From JAYRSJ01 sp041920215 (GTDB lineage: Bacteria; Pseudomonadota; Gammaproteobacteria; Burkholderiales; Burkholderiaceae_C): a stretch of 45,987 nt of DNA. Each line of letters begins with the position of its first letter. Within the stretch, counting starts at the first letter, position 1. Below, one piece after another: positions 18,625 through 27,746 of the stretch. The translations under genes and the position numbers were made by a program. The notes beneath the pieces were generated by a model. The model ran no database searches and had not been told where the DNA came from. It worked only from the letters and a program-made list of their open reading frames with translations. The stretch spans positions 1-45,987 of the forward strand of contig JAYRSJ010000029.1 of NCBI GenBank assembly GCA_041920215.1, written 5' to 3'.

Positions 18625-19650
18625 CTAGAAAGTGCGCTCCACCGACTGAGCACAAAATTCTAGCAGAGTTTCGCGCCAGATTGTGGAAGGTAGTGCATTT
18701 AAACAATCGCGAGCGGCGGCGGCTTCGCGTCTGGCGGCCTCTCGGGTGGCCTCAAGTGCGCCTGTGCGTTGCACGATGGCGGCGATTTCGGCGAGTCGCT
18801 CTACCTCGCCGTGCTCGATCGCGTGGCGTATCAATGCGCGCTCTTGCGCTGTGCCGCGCTCCATGGCGGTCAGCAGGGGGAGGGTGGGCTTTCCTTCCCG
18901 CAGATCGTCGCCCACATTTTTCCCGAGCGCCGAGGGGTCGCCTTCGTAGTCCAGCACATCATCGATCAACTGGAAGGCTGTCCCAAGCGCGCGTCCGAAG
19001 CCTGCGCAGGCTTCTTCCACGGTAGGGGTGGCATTGGCAAGAACGGCGCCCAGCCGAGCGCTAGCTTCGAACAGCTTGGCGGTCTTGTAGCGTATGACGC
19101 GCAGGTAGCTGTCAACGCTGACATCGGGGTCGTGCATGTTCATCAGCTGAAGAACCTCGCCCTCTGCAATGATGTTGGTGGCCTCGGCCAGTACATCCAG
19201 CACCCGCATGCGCTCGACCGAAACCATCATCTGGAAGGCGCGTGAATACAGGAAATCGCCAACCAGAACACTGGCTGCATTGCCGAACAGGGCGTTGGCA
19301 GTCTTCTTGCCGCGACGCAGCGAGGATTCGTCGACGACGTCGTCATGCAGCAAGGTCGCTGTGTGGATGAACTCGACGACCGCTGCCAGCTCGAAGCGCT
19401 GTGGGCCGGTGAAGCCGAGGGCGTTGGCGAACAGAAGCACCAGCTTGGGCCGCATGCGCTTGCCGCCAGCATGGACAATATAGGCGGAAATCTGGTTGAT
19501 CAGTGCGACGTCCGACTGGAGTCTTTGCGCGATAACGAGGTCGACTTCGCGCATCTCTTCGGCCAACAGGGTCAATGCCTCGGCGGCGGGGGAAGGGGAC
19601 GAGGCGGATGCAGCGTGCACACTCAACTCACTGTTAGTCGAAGTCGGCAT
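18625..19650 (-). CDS. ispB: Octaprenyl diphosphate synthase (long-chain polyprenyl synthetase), 341 aa
   Basis: It adds isopentenyl diphosphate units to farnesyl diphosphate to make the side chain of ubiquinone. Both aspartate-rich motifs of the trans-prenyltransferase family are present: DDVVD (103-107, within HTATLLHDDVVDES) and DDVLD (230-234), with GGKRMRP near residue 63 and GKNVGDDLREGKPTLPLL further on; the sequence closely follows E. coli IspB in layout. I start at the ATG at 19650 although its ribosome site is poor; the first 30 residues are Ser/Ala-rich and a later start at the Met of MREVDLV is possible. It is divergent from rplU-rpmA, the usual arrangement in Betaproteobacteria. 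Chain length is inferred from the family. Confidence 0.93.
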   Translation of the reverse strand: MPTSTNSELSVHAASASSPSPAAEALTLLAEEMREVDLVIAQRLQSDVALINQISAYIVHAGGKRMRPKLVLLFANALGFTGPQRFELAAVVEFIHTATLLHDDVVDESSLRRGKKTANALFGNAASVLVGDFLYSRAFQMMVSVERMRVLDVLAEATNIIAEGEVLQLMNMHDPDVSVDSYLRVIRYKTAKLFEASARLGAVLANATPTVEEACAGFGRALGTAFQLIDDVLDYEGDPSALGKNVGDDLREGKPTLPLLTAMERGTAQERALIRHAIEHGEVERLAEIAAIVQRTGALEATREAARREAAAARDCLNALPSTIWRETLLEFCAQSVERTF

Positions 19651-19729
19651 TATAGGAAGCGGTGCTGCGGCAGCACGGCGGCCGTTGTCGCCGCTGTGCG
19701 TCGTCACGCCCGGGTGGGTTCGGTGTGCT

Positions 19730-19758
19730 TTGATGGAAAATCCTTCCTGTGCTACACT
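19730..19758 (+). promoter_or_regulatory. Sigma-70-type promoter for rplU-rpmA
   Basis: TTGATG (19730-19735) and TACACT (19753-19758) are separated by 17 bp. The expected start of transcription near 19765 gives a leader of about 110 nt before rplU. Confidence 0.6.
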
Positions 19759-19875
19759 CATGGGCTCTGCGCTTTTCAGCGTGGATTGTCGATCTGCCTA
19801 TGGCCTGATCTGCTTGCTTCAGTTCGCTGTGGTGTGCTGAGAGGGGCGGGCAGATGAATCATTGAAAGGGCTGAT

Positions 19876-20187
19876 ATGTACGCGGTCATAAAAACCGGCG
19901 GCAAGCAATACAAAGTTGCAGCTGGCGAAAAGATCAAGGTAGAACAGATTGCTGCGGATGTTGGCCAAGAGATCGTGATCGACCAAGTTCTCGCCGTGGG
20001 TAACGGCGCTGAGCTGAAGGTTGGCACTCCCTTGGTTGCTGGCGCAAGTGTGAAGGCCACGGTTGTGGCGCAAGGCAAGCACGACAAGGTGCGCATCTTC
20101 AAGCTGCGTCGTCGCAAGCACTACAAGAAAAGTCAGGGCCATCGCCAGACCTACACCGAGCTGGAAATCAGCGCGGTGAACGGCTGA
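19876..20187 (+). CDS. rplU: 50S ribosomal protein L21, 103 aa
   Basis: L21 binds 23S rRNA in the large subunit. The start MYAVIKTGGKQYKV, the central GAELKVGTPLV and the C-terminal KVRIFKLRRRKHYKKSQGHR with the final QTYTELEI are the family's hallmarks, and length is normal. It is followed after 42 bp by rpmA, the universal bacterial pairing. A promoter is visible about 120 bp upstream. Confidence 0.97.
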   Translation: MYAVIKTGGKQYKVAAGEKIKVEQIAADVGQEIVIDQVLAVGNGAELKVGTPLVAGASVKATVVAQGKHDKVRIFKLRRRKHYKKSQGHRQTYTELEISAVNG

Positions 20188-20229
20188 GCCGGTTCGCTTT
20201 TCGTCGCCAACAGTTCAAGGAGTTAATCC

Positions 20230-20487
20230 ATGGCACAGAAAAAAGGCGGCGGTTCCACACGGAACGGCCGCGACTCTAAACCGAAGATGCTGGGTGTGAA
20301 GGCCTTTGGTGGTCAGCTGATCTCCGCTGGTTCCATCATCGTGCGCCAGCGTGGTACTCGCTTCCATGCGGGCACCAATGTCGGCATGGGCAAGGACCAC
20401 ACCCTGTTCGCGCTGATCGACGGTACGGTTTCCTTCACCGTGAAGGGTGAGAAGAATCGTTCGACGGTCGTCGTGACGCCGGTCTAA
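20230..20487 (+). CDS. rpmA: 50S ribosomal protein L27, 85 aa
   Basis: L27 sits near the peptidyl-transferase centre. The protein begins MAQKKGGGSTRNGRDS, the standard L27 start; GGQLISAGSIIVRQRGTRFH and the internal GMGKDHTLFAL are diagnostic. The ATG has AAGGAG just upstream. A strong terminator follows at 20536. Confidence 0.97.
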   Translation: MAQKKGGGSTRNGRDSKPKMLGVKAFGGQLISAGSIIVRQRGTRFHAGTNVGMGKDHTLFALIDGTVSFTVKGEKNRSTVVVTPV

Positions 20488-20535
20488 GCAGTTTGCTTAG
20501 CGTCGGCGGCGGCAAGGCCGTCCGCCGGACCAAGA

Positions 20536-20565
20536 AGCCCCGGCTTGCCGGGGCTTTTGCTTTTT
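20536..20565 (+). terminator. Intrinsic terminator after rpmA
   Basis: AGCCCCGGC-tt-GCCGGGGCT (20536-20555) followed by TTTGCTTTTT. It separates the ribosomal pair from obgE, although read-through into obgE-proB is possible. Confidence 0.85.
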
Positions 20566-20619
20566 CAGGGCCGCCCCGGGGCTTGTCTTACCATTGGCCT
20601 TTCAAGGCGTGCAAAGCAT

Positions 20620-21699
20620 ATGAAGTTCGTAGACGAAGCCACCATTGATATCGTGGCCGGCAACGGTGGTGCCGGCTGTGCGAGCTTTCGCCGAGAGAAG
20701 TTCATTCCGTTCGGTGGGCCGGATGGTGGTGACGGTGGGCGTGGCGGCAGCGTCTTCGCGGTAGCCGACCGCAATCTCAATACCTTGATCGACTACCGCT
20801 ATGCGCGTCGCCACGAGGCTCGCAATGGCGAAGCTGGGCGAGGCTCCGACCAGTACGGTGCTGCTGCCGATGACATCGTGCTGCGCATGCCGGTGGGCAC
20901 GATCGTGCGCGATCTCGAGACGGATACGGTGATTGCGGAACTGCTTGAGCCGGGCGAGAAGGTCTTGCTGGCGAAGGGCGGTGACGGTGGCTTTGGAAAT
21001 CTGCACTTCAAGACCAGCACGAATCGTGCACCGCGTCAGAAGACGCCCGGCTGGCCTGGTGAGGCCAAGAAGCTCAAGCTGGAGCTGCGGGTGCTGGCCG
21101 ATGTCGGCTTGCTGGGGCAGCCCAATGCCGGCAAGTCGACCTTGATCGCTGCCGTCTCGAATGCCCGCCCGAAGATCGCTGACTACCCGTTTACCACCCT
21201 GCATCCCAATCTGGGGGTTGTGCGCGTAGCTCCTGAGAAGAGCTTTGTCGTGGCCGACATTCCCGGTCTGATCGAGGGTGCGGCCGAGGGCGCCGGTCTG
21301 GGACATCAGTTCCTCCGCCACCTCCAACGCACGCGCCTGCTGCTGCATGTCGTGGATTTGGCGCCCTTCGATCCCGAGGTCGATCCGGTCAAGGAAGCCA
21401 AGGCCATCGTTGCCGAGCTGAAGAAGTACGACCAGTCGCTTTACGACAAGCCGCGCTGGCTGGTGCTCAACAAGCTGGATATGGTGCCTGCCGAGGAGCG
21501 GGCGGCCCGCGTCAAGGATTTCGTCAAGCGCTACAAGTGGAGGGGCCCTGTCTTTGAGATCTCTGCACTGACACGCGAAGGCTGCCAGCCGCTGATCCAT
21601 GCGATCTACGAGCATGTGGCGGCCGAGCAGCAGCAACACGTCGAGCCGGATGTGCGATTTGCGCCTGAAGAAGGGGCCGCCGCACAGGATCGCCCATGA
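20620..21699 (+). CDS. obgE: Obg family GTPase, 359 aa
   Basis: A GTPase for late assembly of the large ribosomal subunit and growth control. Residues 1-158 are the glycine-rich Obg fold (GGDGGRGGSVF, AKGGDGGFGN). The G domain has GQPNAGKST (166-174), then FTTLHPNLG, DIPGLIEGA and NKLD. The open frame extends 25 codons upstream, but MKFVDEATIDIV is the family's normal start and AAGGCG precedes that ATG. It overlaps proB by 4 bp (ATGA). The C-terminus after the G domain is short, as usual in Proteobacteria. Confidence 0.96.
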   Translation: MKFVDEATIDIVAGNGGAGCASFRREKFIPFGGPDGGDGGRGGSVFAVADRNLNTLIDYRYARRHEARNGEAGRGSDQYGAAADDIVLRMPVGTIVRDLETDTVIAELLEPGEKVLLAKGGDGGFGNLHFKTSTNRAPRQKTPGWPGEAKKLKLELRVLADVGLLGQPNAGKSTLIAAVSNARPKIADYPFTTLHPNLGVVRVAPEKSFVVADIPGLIEGAAEGAGLGHQFLRHLQRTRLLLHVVDLAPFDPEVDPVKEAKAIVAELKKYDQSLYDKPRWLVLNKLDMVPAEERAARVKDFVKRYKWRGPVFEISALTREGCQPLIHAIYEHVAAEQQQHVEPDVRFAPEEGAAAQDRP

Positions 21700-22814
21700 G
21701 TGCGGCGCTCAAGGACGCGCGGCGCATCGTCGTCAAGGTCGGCTCCAGCCTCGTCACCAACGAGGGGCGTGGCGTTGATGCCGAGGCCATCGCCAACTGG
21801 TGCCGCCAACTGGCCGCGCTGGCGGCCCAGGGGCGGGAGTTGGTGATGGTGTCCAGCGGCGCCATTGCCGAGGGCATGAAGCGCCTGGGCTGGGCGACGC
21901 GTCCCAAGGAGATCCACGAGCTGCAGGCGGCGGCGGCTGTCGGTCAGATGGGGCTGGCCCAAATGTATGAGACCAAGCTACGCGAGCAGGGTATGGGTAG
22001 CGCCCAGGTATTGCTGACCCATGCCGATCTGGCCGACCGTGAACGCTATCTGAACGCAAGGTCCACCTTGCTGACCCTGCTTCAGCATCGCGTCCTGCCG
22101 GTGATCAACGAGAACGACACCGTCGTCAACGATGAGATCAAGTTCGGAGACAATGACACTCTTGGCGCCCTGGTTGCCAATCTGGTCGAGGCCGATGCGC
22201 TGGTGATCCTGACGGATCAGCGCGGGCTGTATTCCGCCGATCCGCGCAAAGACCCTCAGGCGCGTTTCATCGATGAGGCTGTGGCCGGTACGTCGGAGCT
22301 TGAAGCGATGGCGGGCGGCGCTGGCTCCTCGCTCGGGCGGGGTGGCATGATCACCAAGATTCTGGCGGCCAAGCGCGCGGCGCGCTCGGGTGCCAACACG
22401 GTGATTGCATGGGGGCGTGAACCGGATGTTCTGCTGCGCCTGGTGGCTGGCGAGGCCATAGGCACGGCCTTGCTTGCGAGCACCCAGAAACTTGCAGCTC
22501 GCAAACAGTGGATGGTTGACCATCTGCAGATGCGCGGCGCTGTGCTGGTCGATGCCGGCGCGGCGGCCAAGCTCAGCGGCGAGGGTAAGAGTCTGCTGCC
22601 AATCGGCGTCGTCGAGGTGCAGGGCGACTTCCACCGCGGCGACGTGATTGCGGTGAAGAATCCACATGGCATCGAATTGGCGCGCGGCCTGACGAACTAC
22701 TCCAGCGCGGAGGCCCGCCTGATCGCGCGCAAACCCTCGTTCGAGATCGAGCGTGTGCTCGGCTATGCCGCCGAGCCAGAGCTGATCCACAGGGACAATC
22801 TGGTGCTCAGTTGA
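21696..22814 (+). CDS. proB: Glutamate 5-kinase, 372 aa
   Basis: First step of proline synthesis: phosphorylation of glutamate. The amino-acid kinase domain shows IVVKVGSSLVTN (11-22), MVSSGAIAEG, NENDTV, GDNDTLGALVANL and LTDQRGLYSADPR. A PUA domain occupies the C-terminal 90 residues. Length is that of the PUA-containing form. The ATG overlaps the obgE stop, so translation is coupled; the obgE-proB pairing is common in Betaproteobacteria. Confidence 0.95.
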   Translation: MSAALKDARRIVVKVGSSLVTNEGRGVDAEAIANWCRQLAALAAQGRELVMVSSGAIAEGMKRLGWATRPKEIHELQAAAAVGQMGLAQMYETKLREQGMGSAQVLLTHADLADRERYLNARSTLLTLLQHRVLPVINENDTVVNDEIKFGDNDTLGALVANLVEADALVILTDQRGLYSADPRKDPQARFIDEAVAGTSELEAMAGGAGSSLGRGGMITKILAAKRAARSGANTVIAWGREPDVLLRLVAGEAIGTALLASTQKLAARKQWMVDHLQMRGAVLVDAGAAAKLSGEGKSLLPIGVVEVQGDFHRGDVIAVKNPHGIELARGLTNYSSAEARLIARKPSFEIERVLGYAAEPELIHRDNLVLS

Positions 22815-22844
22815 GACAGGGGGCAGATGCAGGGCTCTGGTGCC

Positions 22845-23441
22845 TCAGTCCTTGGAGTGCGAAGTCGGCTCATCCTCAGGCTGCTGGGAATGTTGCTCGC
22901 CGGCGTGTCGCGGCCCATCACGATGCTGCGGCCGCATGCCCGCGCGCAGGTAGCGGTTGTGCTGGTTCAGCCGCGGCAGGTAGCGGGCCAGTTCAGTCAG
23001 CGCCATCTGGTAGACGCCCCGCTTGAACTCGATCACCGCCTCCAACGGCACCCAGTACTCGTTCCAGCGCCAGGCATCGAACTCAGGATGGTCGGTCGCG
23101 CGCAGATTCATATCGCAGTCGCGCCCCATCAACTGCAGCAAGAACCAGATCTGCTTCTGGCCGCGGTAATGGCCACGTGCATCGCGGCGTATGAAGTGGT
23201 CGGGCACCTCGTAGCGCAACCAGTCGCGGGTGCGCGCGATGATGCGCACATGCTCAGGAACCAAGCCCACTTCCTCGTGGAGCTCACGAAACATCGCCTG
23301 CTCTGGCGTCTCGCCATGTTTGATGCCCCCTTGCGGGAACTGCCAGGAATGGGTCCGGATGCGTTTGCCCCAGAACACCTCGTTCCTGTGGTTGAGCAGG
23401 ATGATGCCGACGTTGGGCCGAAAGCCTTCACGGTCGAGCAT
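22845..23441 (-). CDS. rppH: RNA pyrophosphohydrolase, 198 aa
   Basis: It removes pyrophosphate from the 5' end of mRNA and so starts RNase E decay. The Nudix box GGIKHGETPEQAMFRELHEE VG (with the RELHEEVG core) and GFRPNVGIILLNHRNEVFWG near the start match RppH. I use the ATG at 23441 (MLDREGF) with GAGG upstream; an in-frame TTG two codons earlier is unlikely. The last 30 residues are rich in Gln, His and Ser and extend past the Nudix fold. It converges with proB (30 bp apart) and is divergent from proS. Confidence 0.93.
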   Translation of the reverse strand: MLDREGFRPNVGIILLNHRNEVFWGKRIRTHSWQFPQGGIKHGETPEQAMFRELHEEVGLVPEHVRIIARTRDWLRYEVPDHFIRRDARGHYRGQKQIWFLLQLMGRDCDMNLRATDHPEFDAWRWNEYWVPLEAVIEFKRGVYQMALTELARYLPRLNQHNRYLRAGMRPQHRDGPRHAGEQHSQQPEDEPTSHSKD

Positions 23442-23576
23442 AATCAACCTCGAATCTATAGTTGCTTTGATTATTGCATTGGGTCGACCGCTAGGCAGTA
23501 CCCTCGCTAACCCTCAGCACCGCCTGGCGCATCGATAGCGTCAGCGCAAGCCACCCCTAATTGCCCTCCGCTTCCG

Positions 23577-25322
23577 ATGAAAGCCAGCCAGTTCTTTATC
23601 TCCACGCTCAAAGAAGCGCCTGCCGACGCCGAAGTGGTCAGCCATAAGCTGATGATGCGCGCCGGCATGATCAAGCGCCTGGGCGCCGGCATCTACAACT
23701 ACATGCCCATGGGCCTGCGGGTGATCCGCAAAGTTGAAGGCATCATCCGTGAGGAAATGAACCGGGCCGGTGCGGTCGAGATGCTGATGCCGGTGGTGCA
23801 GCCGGCCGAGTTGTGGCAGGAGACCGGCCGCTTTGACAAGATGGGCCCGGAGCTGCTGCGGGTGAAGGATCGCCATGAGCGCGACTTCATCATCCAGCCG
23901 ACCTCGGAAGAGGTGGTGACGGATATCGCGCGCCAGGAGTTGCGCAGCTACAAGCAGCTGCCGAAAAATTTCTATCACATCCAGACCAAGTTCCGCGATG
24001 AGCGCCGTCCTCGCTTTGGCGTGATGCGCGGCCGCGAGTTCACGATGAAGGACGCCTATTCCTTCGACCGCGATGTGCCGGCCGCCAAGCTGAGCTACCA
24101 GGCCATGTTCGAGGCCTACCAGCGCATCTTCAACCGCTTCGGCCTGCAGTACCGTGCGGTGGCGGCCGACACCGGAGCCATTGGCGGCGAGGCCTCGCAT
24201 GAGTTCCAGGTCATCGCCGATACGGGCGAGGACGCGATCGTCTATTGCCCCAGCAGCGAATACGCGGCCAATATCGAACTGGCTGAGGCGATGAGTCTGC
24301 TGGCCACGCGCGGTGTGGCAACGCAGGCGCTCAGCAAGACACCCACGCCCGGCAAGAGCACCTGCGCCGATGTGGCTCAGCTGCTGAGCCTGCCGCTCAG
24401 CCAGACGGTCAAATCCCTGGTGCTGGCCACCGACGAGCTCGACGAGAAGGGTGATATCGCCAAGACCACGGTCTGGCTGCTGCTGGTGCGCGGCGATCAC
24501 GAGCTCAATGAGGTCAAGGCAGGCAAGATCGAAGGCCTCATGGGGGGCTTCCGTTTCGCCACCGTGGGCGAGATCGAGGAGCACTTTGGATGCAAGCCCG
24601 GCTATCTGGGGCCGATAGGTTTGAAGAAGTCGGTCAAGATCGTTGCCGACCGGACGGTGGCCCATATGGCCGACTTCGTCTGCGGCGCCAACGAAGCCGA
24701 CTTCCATTTCACCGGCGCGAACTGGGGACGCGATCTGCCCGAGCCCGATTTGGTGGCCGATATCCGCAACGTTGTCGCCGGCGATCCCTCGCCGGATGGC
24801 AAGGGACAGCTGGCTATCCAACGCGGCATCGAGGTGGGCCATGTCTTCCTGCTGGGGACCAAGTACTCCAAGGATATGAACGCCACCTATCTCGACGAGA
24901 CCGGCAAGCCCCAACTGATGGTGATGGGCTGCTACGGCATCGGGGTGACCCGCATCCTGGGCGCGGCCATCGAGCAGAACCACGACGAGCGCGGCATCAT
25001 CTGGCCGGACGCTATCGCCCCGTTCACCGCGGTGATCTGCCCCATCGGCATGGACCGCAGCGAAGAGGTCAAGGCCGCGGCCTTGAAACTGCACGATGAG
25101 TTGGTGGCGCTGGGCGCAGACGTGCTGCTGGATGACCGTGGCGAGCGCCCGGGCGCGATGTTCGCCGACTGGGAACTCGTCGGTGTGCCGCATCGTGTCG
25201 TGATCTCGGACCGTGGTCTCAAGGAGGGGCAGGTCGAGTATCAGGGGCGCCGCGATGCTGAGGCCAGTAAGCTGGCCCTGTCCGACGTCTTACCGCATCT
25301 GAAGGCCAAGCTGGGACTCTGA
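23577..25322 (+). CDS. proS: Prolyl-tRNA synthetase, bacterial type, 581 aa
   Basis: A class II aminoacyl-tRNA synthetase that charges tRNA-Pro. MKASQFFISTLKE and GAGIYNYMPMGLRV are typical starts; motif 2 is FRDERRPRFGVMRGREF; the editing (INS) domain occupies about 220-400, followed by motif 3 GCYGIGVTRILGA. The C-terminal anticodon-binding domain begins near PFTAVICPIG. Length and layout are normal for the editing form. It is followed after 4 bp by a transglycosylase gene. Confidence 0.96.
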   Translation: MKASQFFISTLKEAPADAEVVSHKLMMRAGMIKRLGAGIYNYMPMGLRVIRKVEGIIREEMNRAGAVEMLMPVVQPAELWQETGRFDKMGPELLRVKDRHERDFIIQPTSEEVVTDIARQELRSYKQLPKNFYHIQTKFRDERRPRFGVMRGREFTMKDAYSFDRDVPAAKLSYQAMFEAYQRIFNRFGLQYRAVAADTGAIGGEASHEFQVIADTGEDAIVYCPSSEYAANIELAEAMSLLATRGVATQALSKTPTPGKSTCADVAQLLSLPLSQTVKSLVLATDELDEKGDIAKTTVWLLLVRGDHELNEVKAGKIEGLMGGFRFATVGEIEEHFGCKPGYLGPIGLKKSVKIVADRTVAHMADFVCGANEADFHFTGANWGRDLPEPDLVADIRNVVAGDPSPDGKGQLAIQRGIEVGHVFLLGTKYSKDMNATYLDETGKPQLMVMGCYGIGVTRILGAAIEQNHDERGIIWPDAIAPFTAVICPIGMDRSEEVKAAALKLHDELVALGADVLLDDRGERPGAMFADWELVGVPHRVVISDRGLKEGQVEYQGRRDAEASKLALSDVLPHLKAKLGL

Positions 25323-25326
25323 TCAA

Positions 25327-25941
25327 GTGCTGCGTCGACGTGGCCTGCTCGGCGCGGGCCTGCTGGCCGGATTGCTGCCCCGCCAGAGCCGGGCCGGCGC
25401 GCAAGCCGAGGAGCCGCTGGCCGATTCGGTGCGTTCAGCGCTGTCGGCCGCCGTGGCCAATGGCGCGCCACCCAAGCCGCGCTTTGAGAACACCGAAGAC
25501 AGGTTGGCCTATTTGCGCTGGCTCGGTGCGATGAGCGAGCGTCTCAAGTCCCGCAAGACCGAGGCTACGGTGCGCATCGAGTTTCTGGAGACGGTCTGGT
25601 ACGAGAGTGCGCGGGCGGGACTGGAGCCGGCGCTGGTGCTGGGTTTGATCCAGGTGGAAAGTGGCTTTCGCAAATATGCGATCAGCGTGGCCGGCGCACG
25701 CGGCTATATGCAGGTGATGCCCTTCTGGGCCAAGCTGATCGGTGATGGTCAGACGTCGCGCCTGTTCCATACCCAGACCAATTTGCGCTTTGGCTGTGTG
25801 ATCCTGCGTCACTATCTGGACCGTGAGCGCGGTGATCTGTTCCTGGCGCTGGGCCGCTACAACGGCAGCCGCGGCAGGGCCGAGTATCCCACGGCGGTAT
25901 TCGCCAATCGAAGGCGCTGGCTGATGCCCGGCGAAACCTGA
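25327..25941 (+). CDS. Lytic transglycosylase (SLT-like), 204 aa
   Basis: It probably cleaves peptidoglycan between MurNAc and GlcNAc in the periplasm. An export signal is visible: basic start MLRRR, then a hydrophobic segment, with a likely cleavage near residue 25. The SLT domain spans about 95-195: GLIQVESGF carries the catalytic Glu, then SVAGARGYMQVMP and the final ALGRYNGSRGR. The gene begins with GTG only 4 bp after proS, so it is translated from the same message. It ends 18 bp from the convergent ubiX. Target or partner is unknown. Confidence 0.88.
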   Translation: MLRRRGLLGAGLLAGLLPRQSRAGAQAEEPLADSVRSALSAAVANGAPPKPRFENTEDRLAYLRWLGAMSERLKSRKTEATVRIEFLETVWYESARAGLEPALVLGLIQVESGFRKYAISVAGARGYMQVMPFWAKLIGDGQTSRLFHTQTNLRFGCVILRHYLDRERGDLFLALGRYNGSRGRAEYPTAVFANRRRWLMPGET

Positions 25942-25959
25942 GCCCCCGCGTAGCTGCTT

Positions 25960-26532
25960 TCAGCGCAGCCCGGCCCAGCGCTGCGGTTCAGCGCCCCCAA
26001 TGCCCGCCAGTTCCAGCACCCGCTCCGCGCTCTCATGGATCAGCTCGTCAATGGTTTGAGGCCGGTGATAGAAGGCCGGCAGCGGCGGAAAGACGATGGC
26101 GCCCATCTCGGTTGCCGCCGTCATATTGCGCAGATGAGCCAGATTGAAGGGCGTCTCGCGCACCATCAGGATCAGGCGGCGGCGCTCCTTCAGCGTCACA
26201 TCGGCGGCCCGGCTGAGCAAGTTGTCGCCAAAACCGTGAGCCACGGCCGCCAGCGTCTTCATCGAGCAGGGGGCGATCACCATGGCGGCCGTGGCAAAGC
26301 TGCCGCTGGCCACGCAGGCACCGATATCGCCGGGCGAATAGGCCGCGCTGGCCTCGGCTTCGAGGGCGCGCCTGTCCAGGCCGGTCTCATGATGCACATT
26401 CAACAGGCCGGCCGGTGTCGCGATCAGGTGGGTCTCGACGCCCAACTCGCGGGCGCGCCGCAGCAGTTGCAGGCCATAGGCTGCGCCGCTCGCGCCCGTG
26501 ATACCGATGACCAATCGCTGGGGTGCGCTCAT
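25960..26532 (-). CDS. ubiX: Flavin prenyltransferase UbiX, 190 aa
   Basis: It makes the prenylated FMN cofactor used by UbiD in ubiquinone synthesis. LVIGITGASGAAYGLQLL near the start, MVIAPCSMKTLAAVAHG in the middle and VRETPFNLAHLRNM are family signatures, and the length is normal. It lies 8 bp behind grxD on the same strand. No ubiD is in the window. Confidence 0.94.
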   Translation of the reverse strand: MSAPQRLVIGITGASGAAYGLQLLRRARELGVETHLIATPAGLLNVHHETGLDRRALEAEASAAYSPGDIGACVASGSFATAAMVIAPCSMKTLAAVAHGFGDNLLSRAADVTLKERRRLILMVRETPFNLAHLRNMTAATEMGAIVFPPLPAFYHRPQTIDELIHESAERVLELAGIGGAEPQRWAGLR

Positions 26533-26540
26533 GCAGCGGT

Positions 26541-26861
26541 TTACTGTGCGGAGCCGCCCAGCATCTGCTGCAACTCGCCAGCCTGGTACATCTCCATCAT
26601 GATGTCCGAGCCGCCGACGAACTCACCGTTGATGTAGAGCTGCGGAATGGTCGGCCAGTTGGCATAGTCCTTTATGCCCTGGCGCACACCTTCATCCTCC
26701 AGCACATTGAAGGTCTTCAGATCGTTGACGCCGCAGGCCTTGAGGATTTGCACCGCGCGGCCGGAAAAGCCGCACATGGGAAACTGGGCCGTGCCCTTCA
26801 TGAACAGCACGACGCGGTTGTTCTTGACCAGATCGTCGATGCGTTGCTGTACGTCGTTCAT
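26541..26861 (-). CDS. grxD: Monothiol glutaredoxin (Grx4 type), 106 aa
   Basis: It takes part in iron-sulfur cluster transfer. The CGFS active site is at 30-33 (QFPMCGFSGRAVQIL), followed by the WPTIPQLYINGEFVGGSDI segment diagnostic of this class. The frame is open 14 codons upstream, but MNDVQQRIDD is the usual start. The hemA-prfA-prmC-grxD-ubiX order is typical of Burkholderiales. Confidence 0.95.
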   Translation of the reverse strand: MNDVQQRIDDLVKNNRVVLFMKGTAQFPMCGFSGRAVQILKACGVNDLKTFNVLEDEGVRQGIKDYANWPTIPQLYINGEFVGGSDIMMEMYQAGELQQMLGGSAQ

Positions 26862-26952
26862 TTCGATTCGCCTGAGTTGAAAGCCAGCCTCACCTTGTGG
26901 CAAGGCGAGCCGGATTATCAGCGACCGTCAAGCCCGCTCGCTTGAGCAGGGC

Positions 26953-27600
26953 TTAGAAGCTGTAACTCAGCCCAATCTGCAGGACCGGCCGGAAACGCAT
27001 GTCCATCAACAACTCGTCCAGGTGCGCGCCGCCACCGGGCGTCTGGCCCAGGCGCAGGCTGCCGCGCTCATGTGAACGCAGCAGGCCCAGATCCGCGCTG
27101 AAGCCCCAGCCGCCTCGCAAGGACTGGCCGGTATAGCCAATTCCCAGGTAGGACATGGATACGCTGCTGTCGGCGAAGGGGTGCAGAGGTGATAGCGAAA
27201 TGCTGCGCTGGCCAACGCTCACTGGCTGCAGCAGGGCCAGCGAGCTGTTGCCCAGTGCCAAGCCACCACTGCTCTGCGCCAGCGTGGCTGAACCCAGCAT
27301 CAGACCGCCGGTGGCGCGCAGGCCGCCGCGGGTGTGTTCGCCCAGCAGGCTGCGGGTCAGGTAGTAGTCACCCAGCAGATTCGCACTCAGCAGTCTGGAT
27401 CCGGCGTTGGCGGCCTCAGTGCTGAGCTGAAGTCGCGCCTGCCAGCGCAGTTGCAGCCCCTCATCAGGATTCAGGCGCAGGCCCTGCGCCGCTGCCGCTT
27501 GGGTCAGATACAGCGCGCCTGCGACGAGCAGGGCGGTGCGTAGCGAGCGCTGGGCGGCTGGGGGCAGCCGCACCTGAAGGGCTTGTCTTGCGGTGCGCAT
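26953..27600 (-). CDS. Unknown exported, outer-membrane-like protein, 215 aa
   Basis: I do not recognise this family. A strong GGAGG precedes two consecutive ATG codons (27603 and 27600); the second has the better spacing. The N-terminus has a basic part, then SLRTALLVAGALYLTQAAAA with a probable signal-peptidase site near residue 40. The mature part is rich in Gly, Ser and Leu, with alternating polar/hydrophobic stretches, and ends IGLSYSF; a terminal aromatic residue is typical of outer-membrane beta-barrels. Beta-barrel character is inference. The gene lies between prmC and grxD, on the same strand, and is probably co-transcribed. Confidence 0.7.
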   Translation of the reverse strand: MRTARQALQVRLPPAAQRSLRTALLVAGALYLTQAAAAQGLRLNPDEGLQLRWQARLQLSTEAANAGSRLLSANLLGDYYLTRSLLGEHTRGGLRATGGLMLGSATLAQSSGGLALGNSSLALLQPVSVGQRSISLSPLHPFADSSVSMSYLGIGYTGQSLRGGWGFSADLGLLRSHERGSLRLGQTPGGGAHLDELLMDMRFRPVLQIGLSYSF

Positions 27601-27746
27601 CATGACCTCCTCGCGATCCGTGAGGGCGGTTCGGGCTTGAACCGCCGAGCCCATGCTACTCCCAGGGTCGCAAGAGCGGCGGGTGAACTGGCAGAAATAG
27701 CCGGGGCTGTTGTGGCCTTTGCGACGCGTGCGGATTCTCGCGCGGA

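Noticed and set aside
23541..25193. 550-codon frame opposite proS
   Set aside because: Antisense shadow of proS; composition (His, Gln, Ala, Leu-rich) is that of a reversed coding strand.
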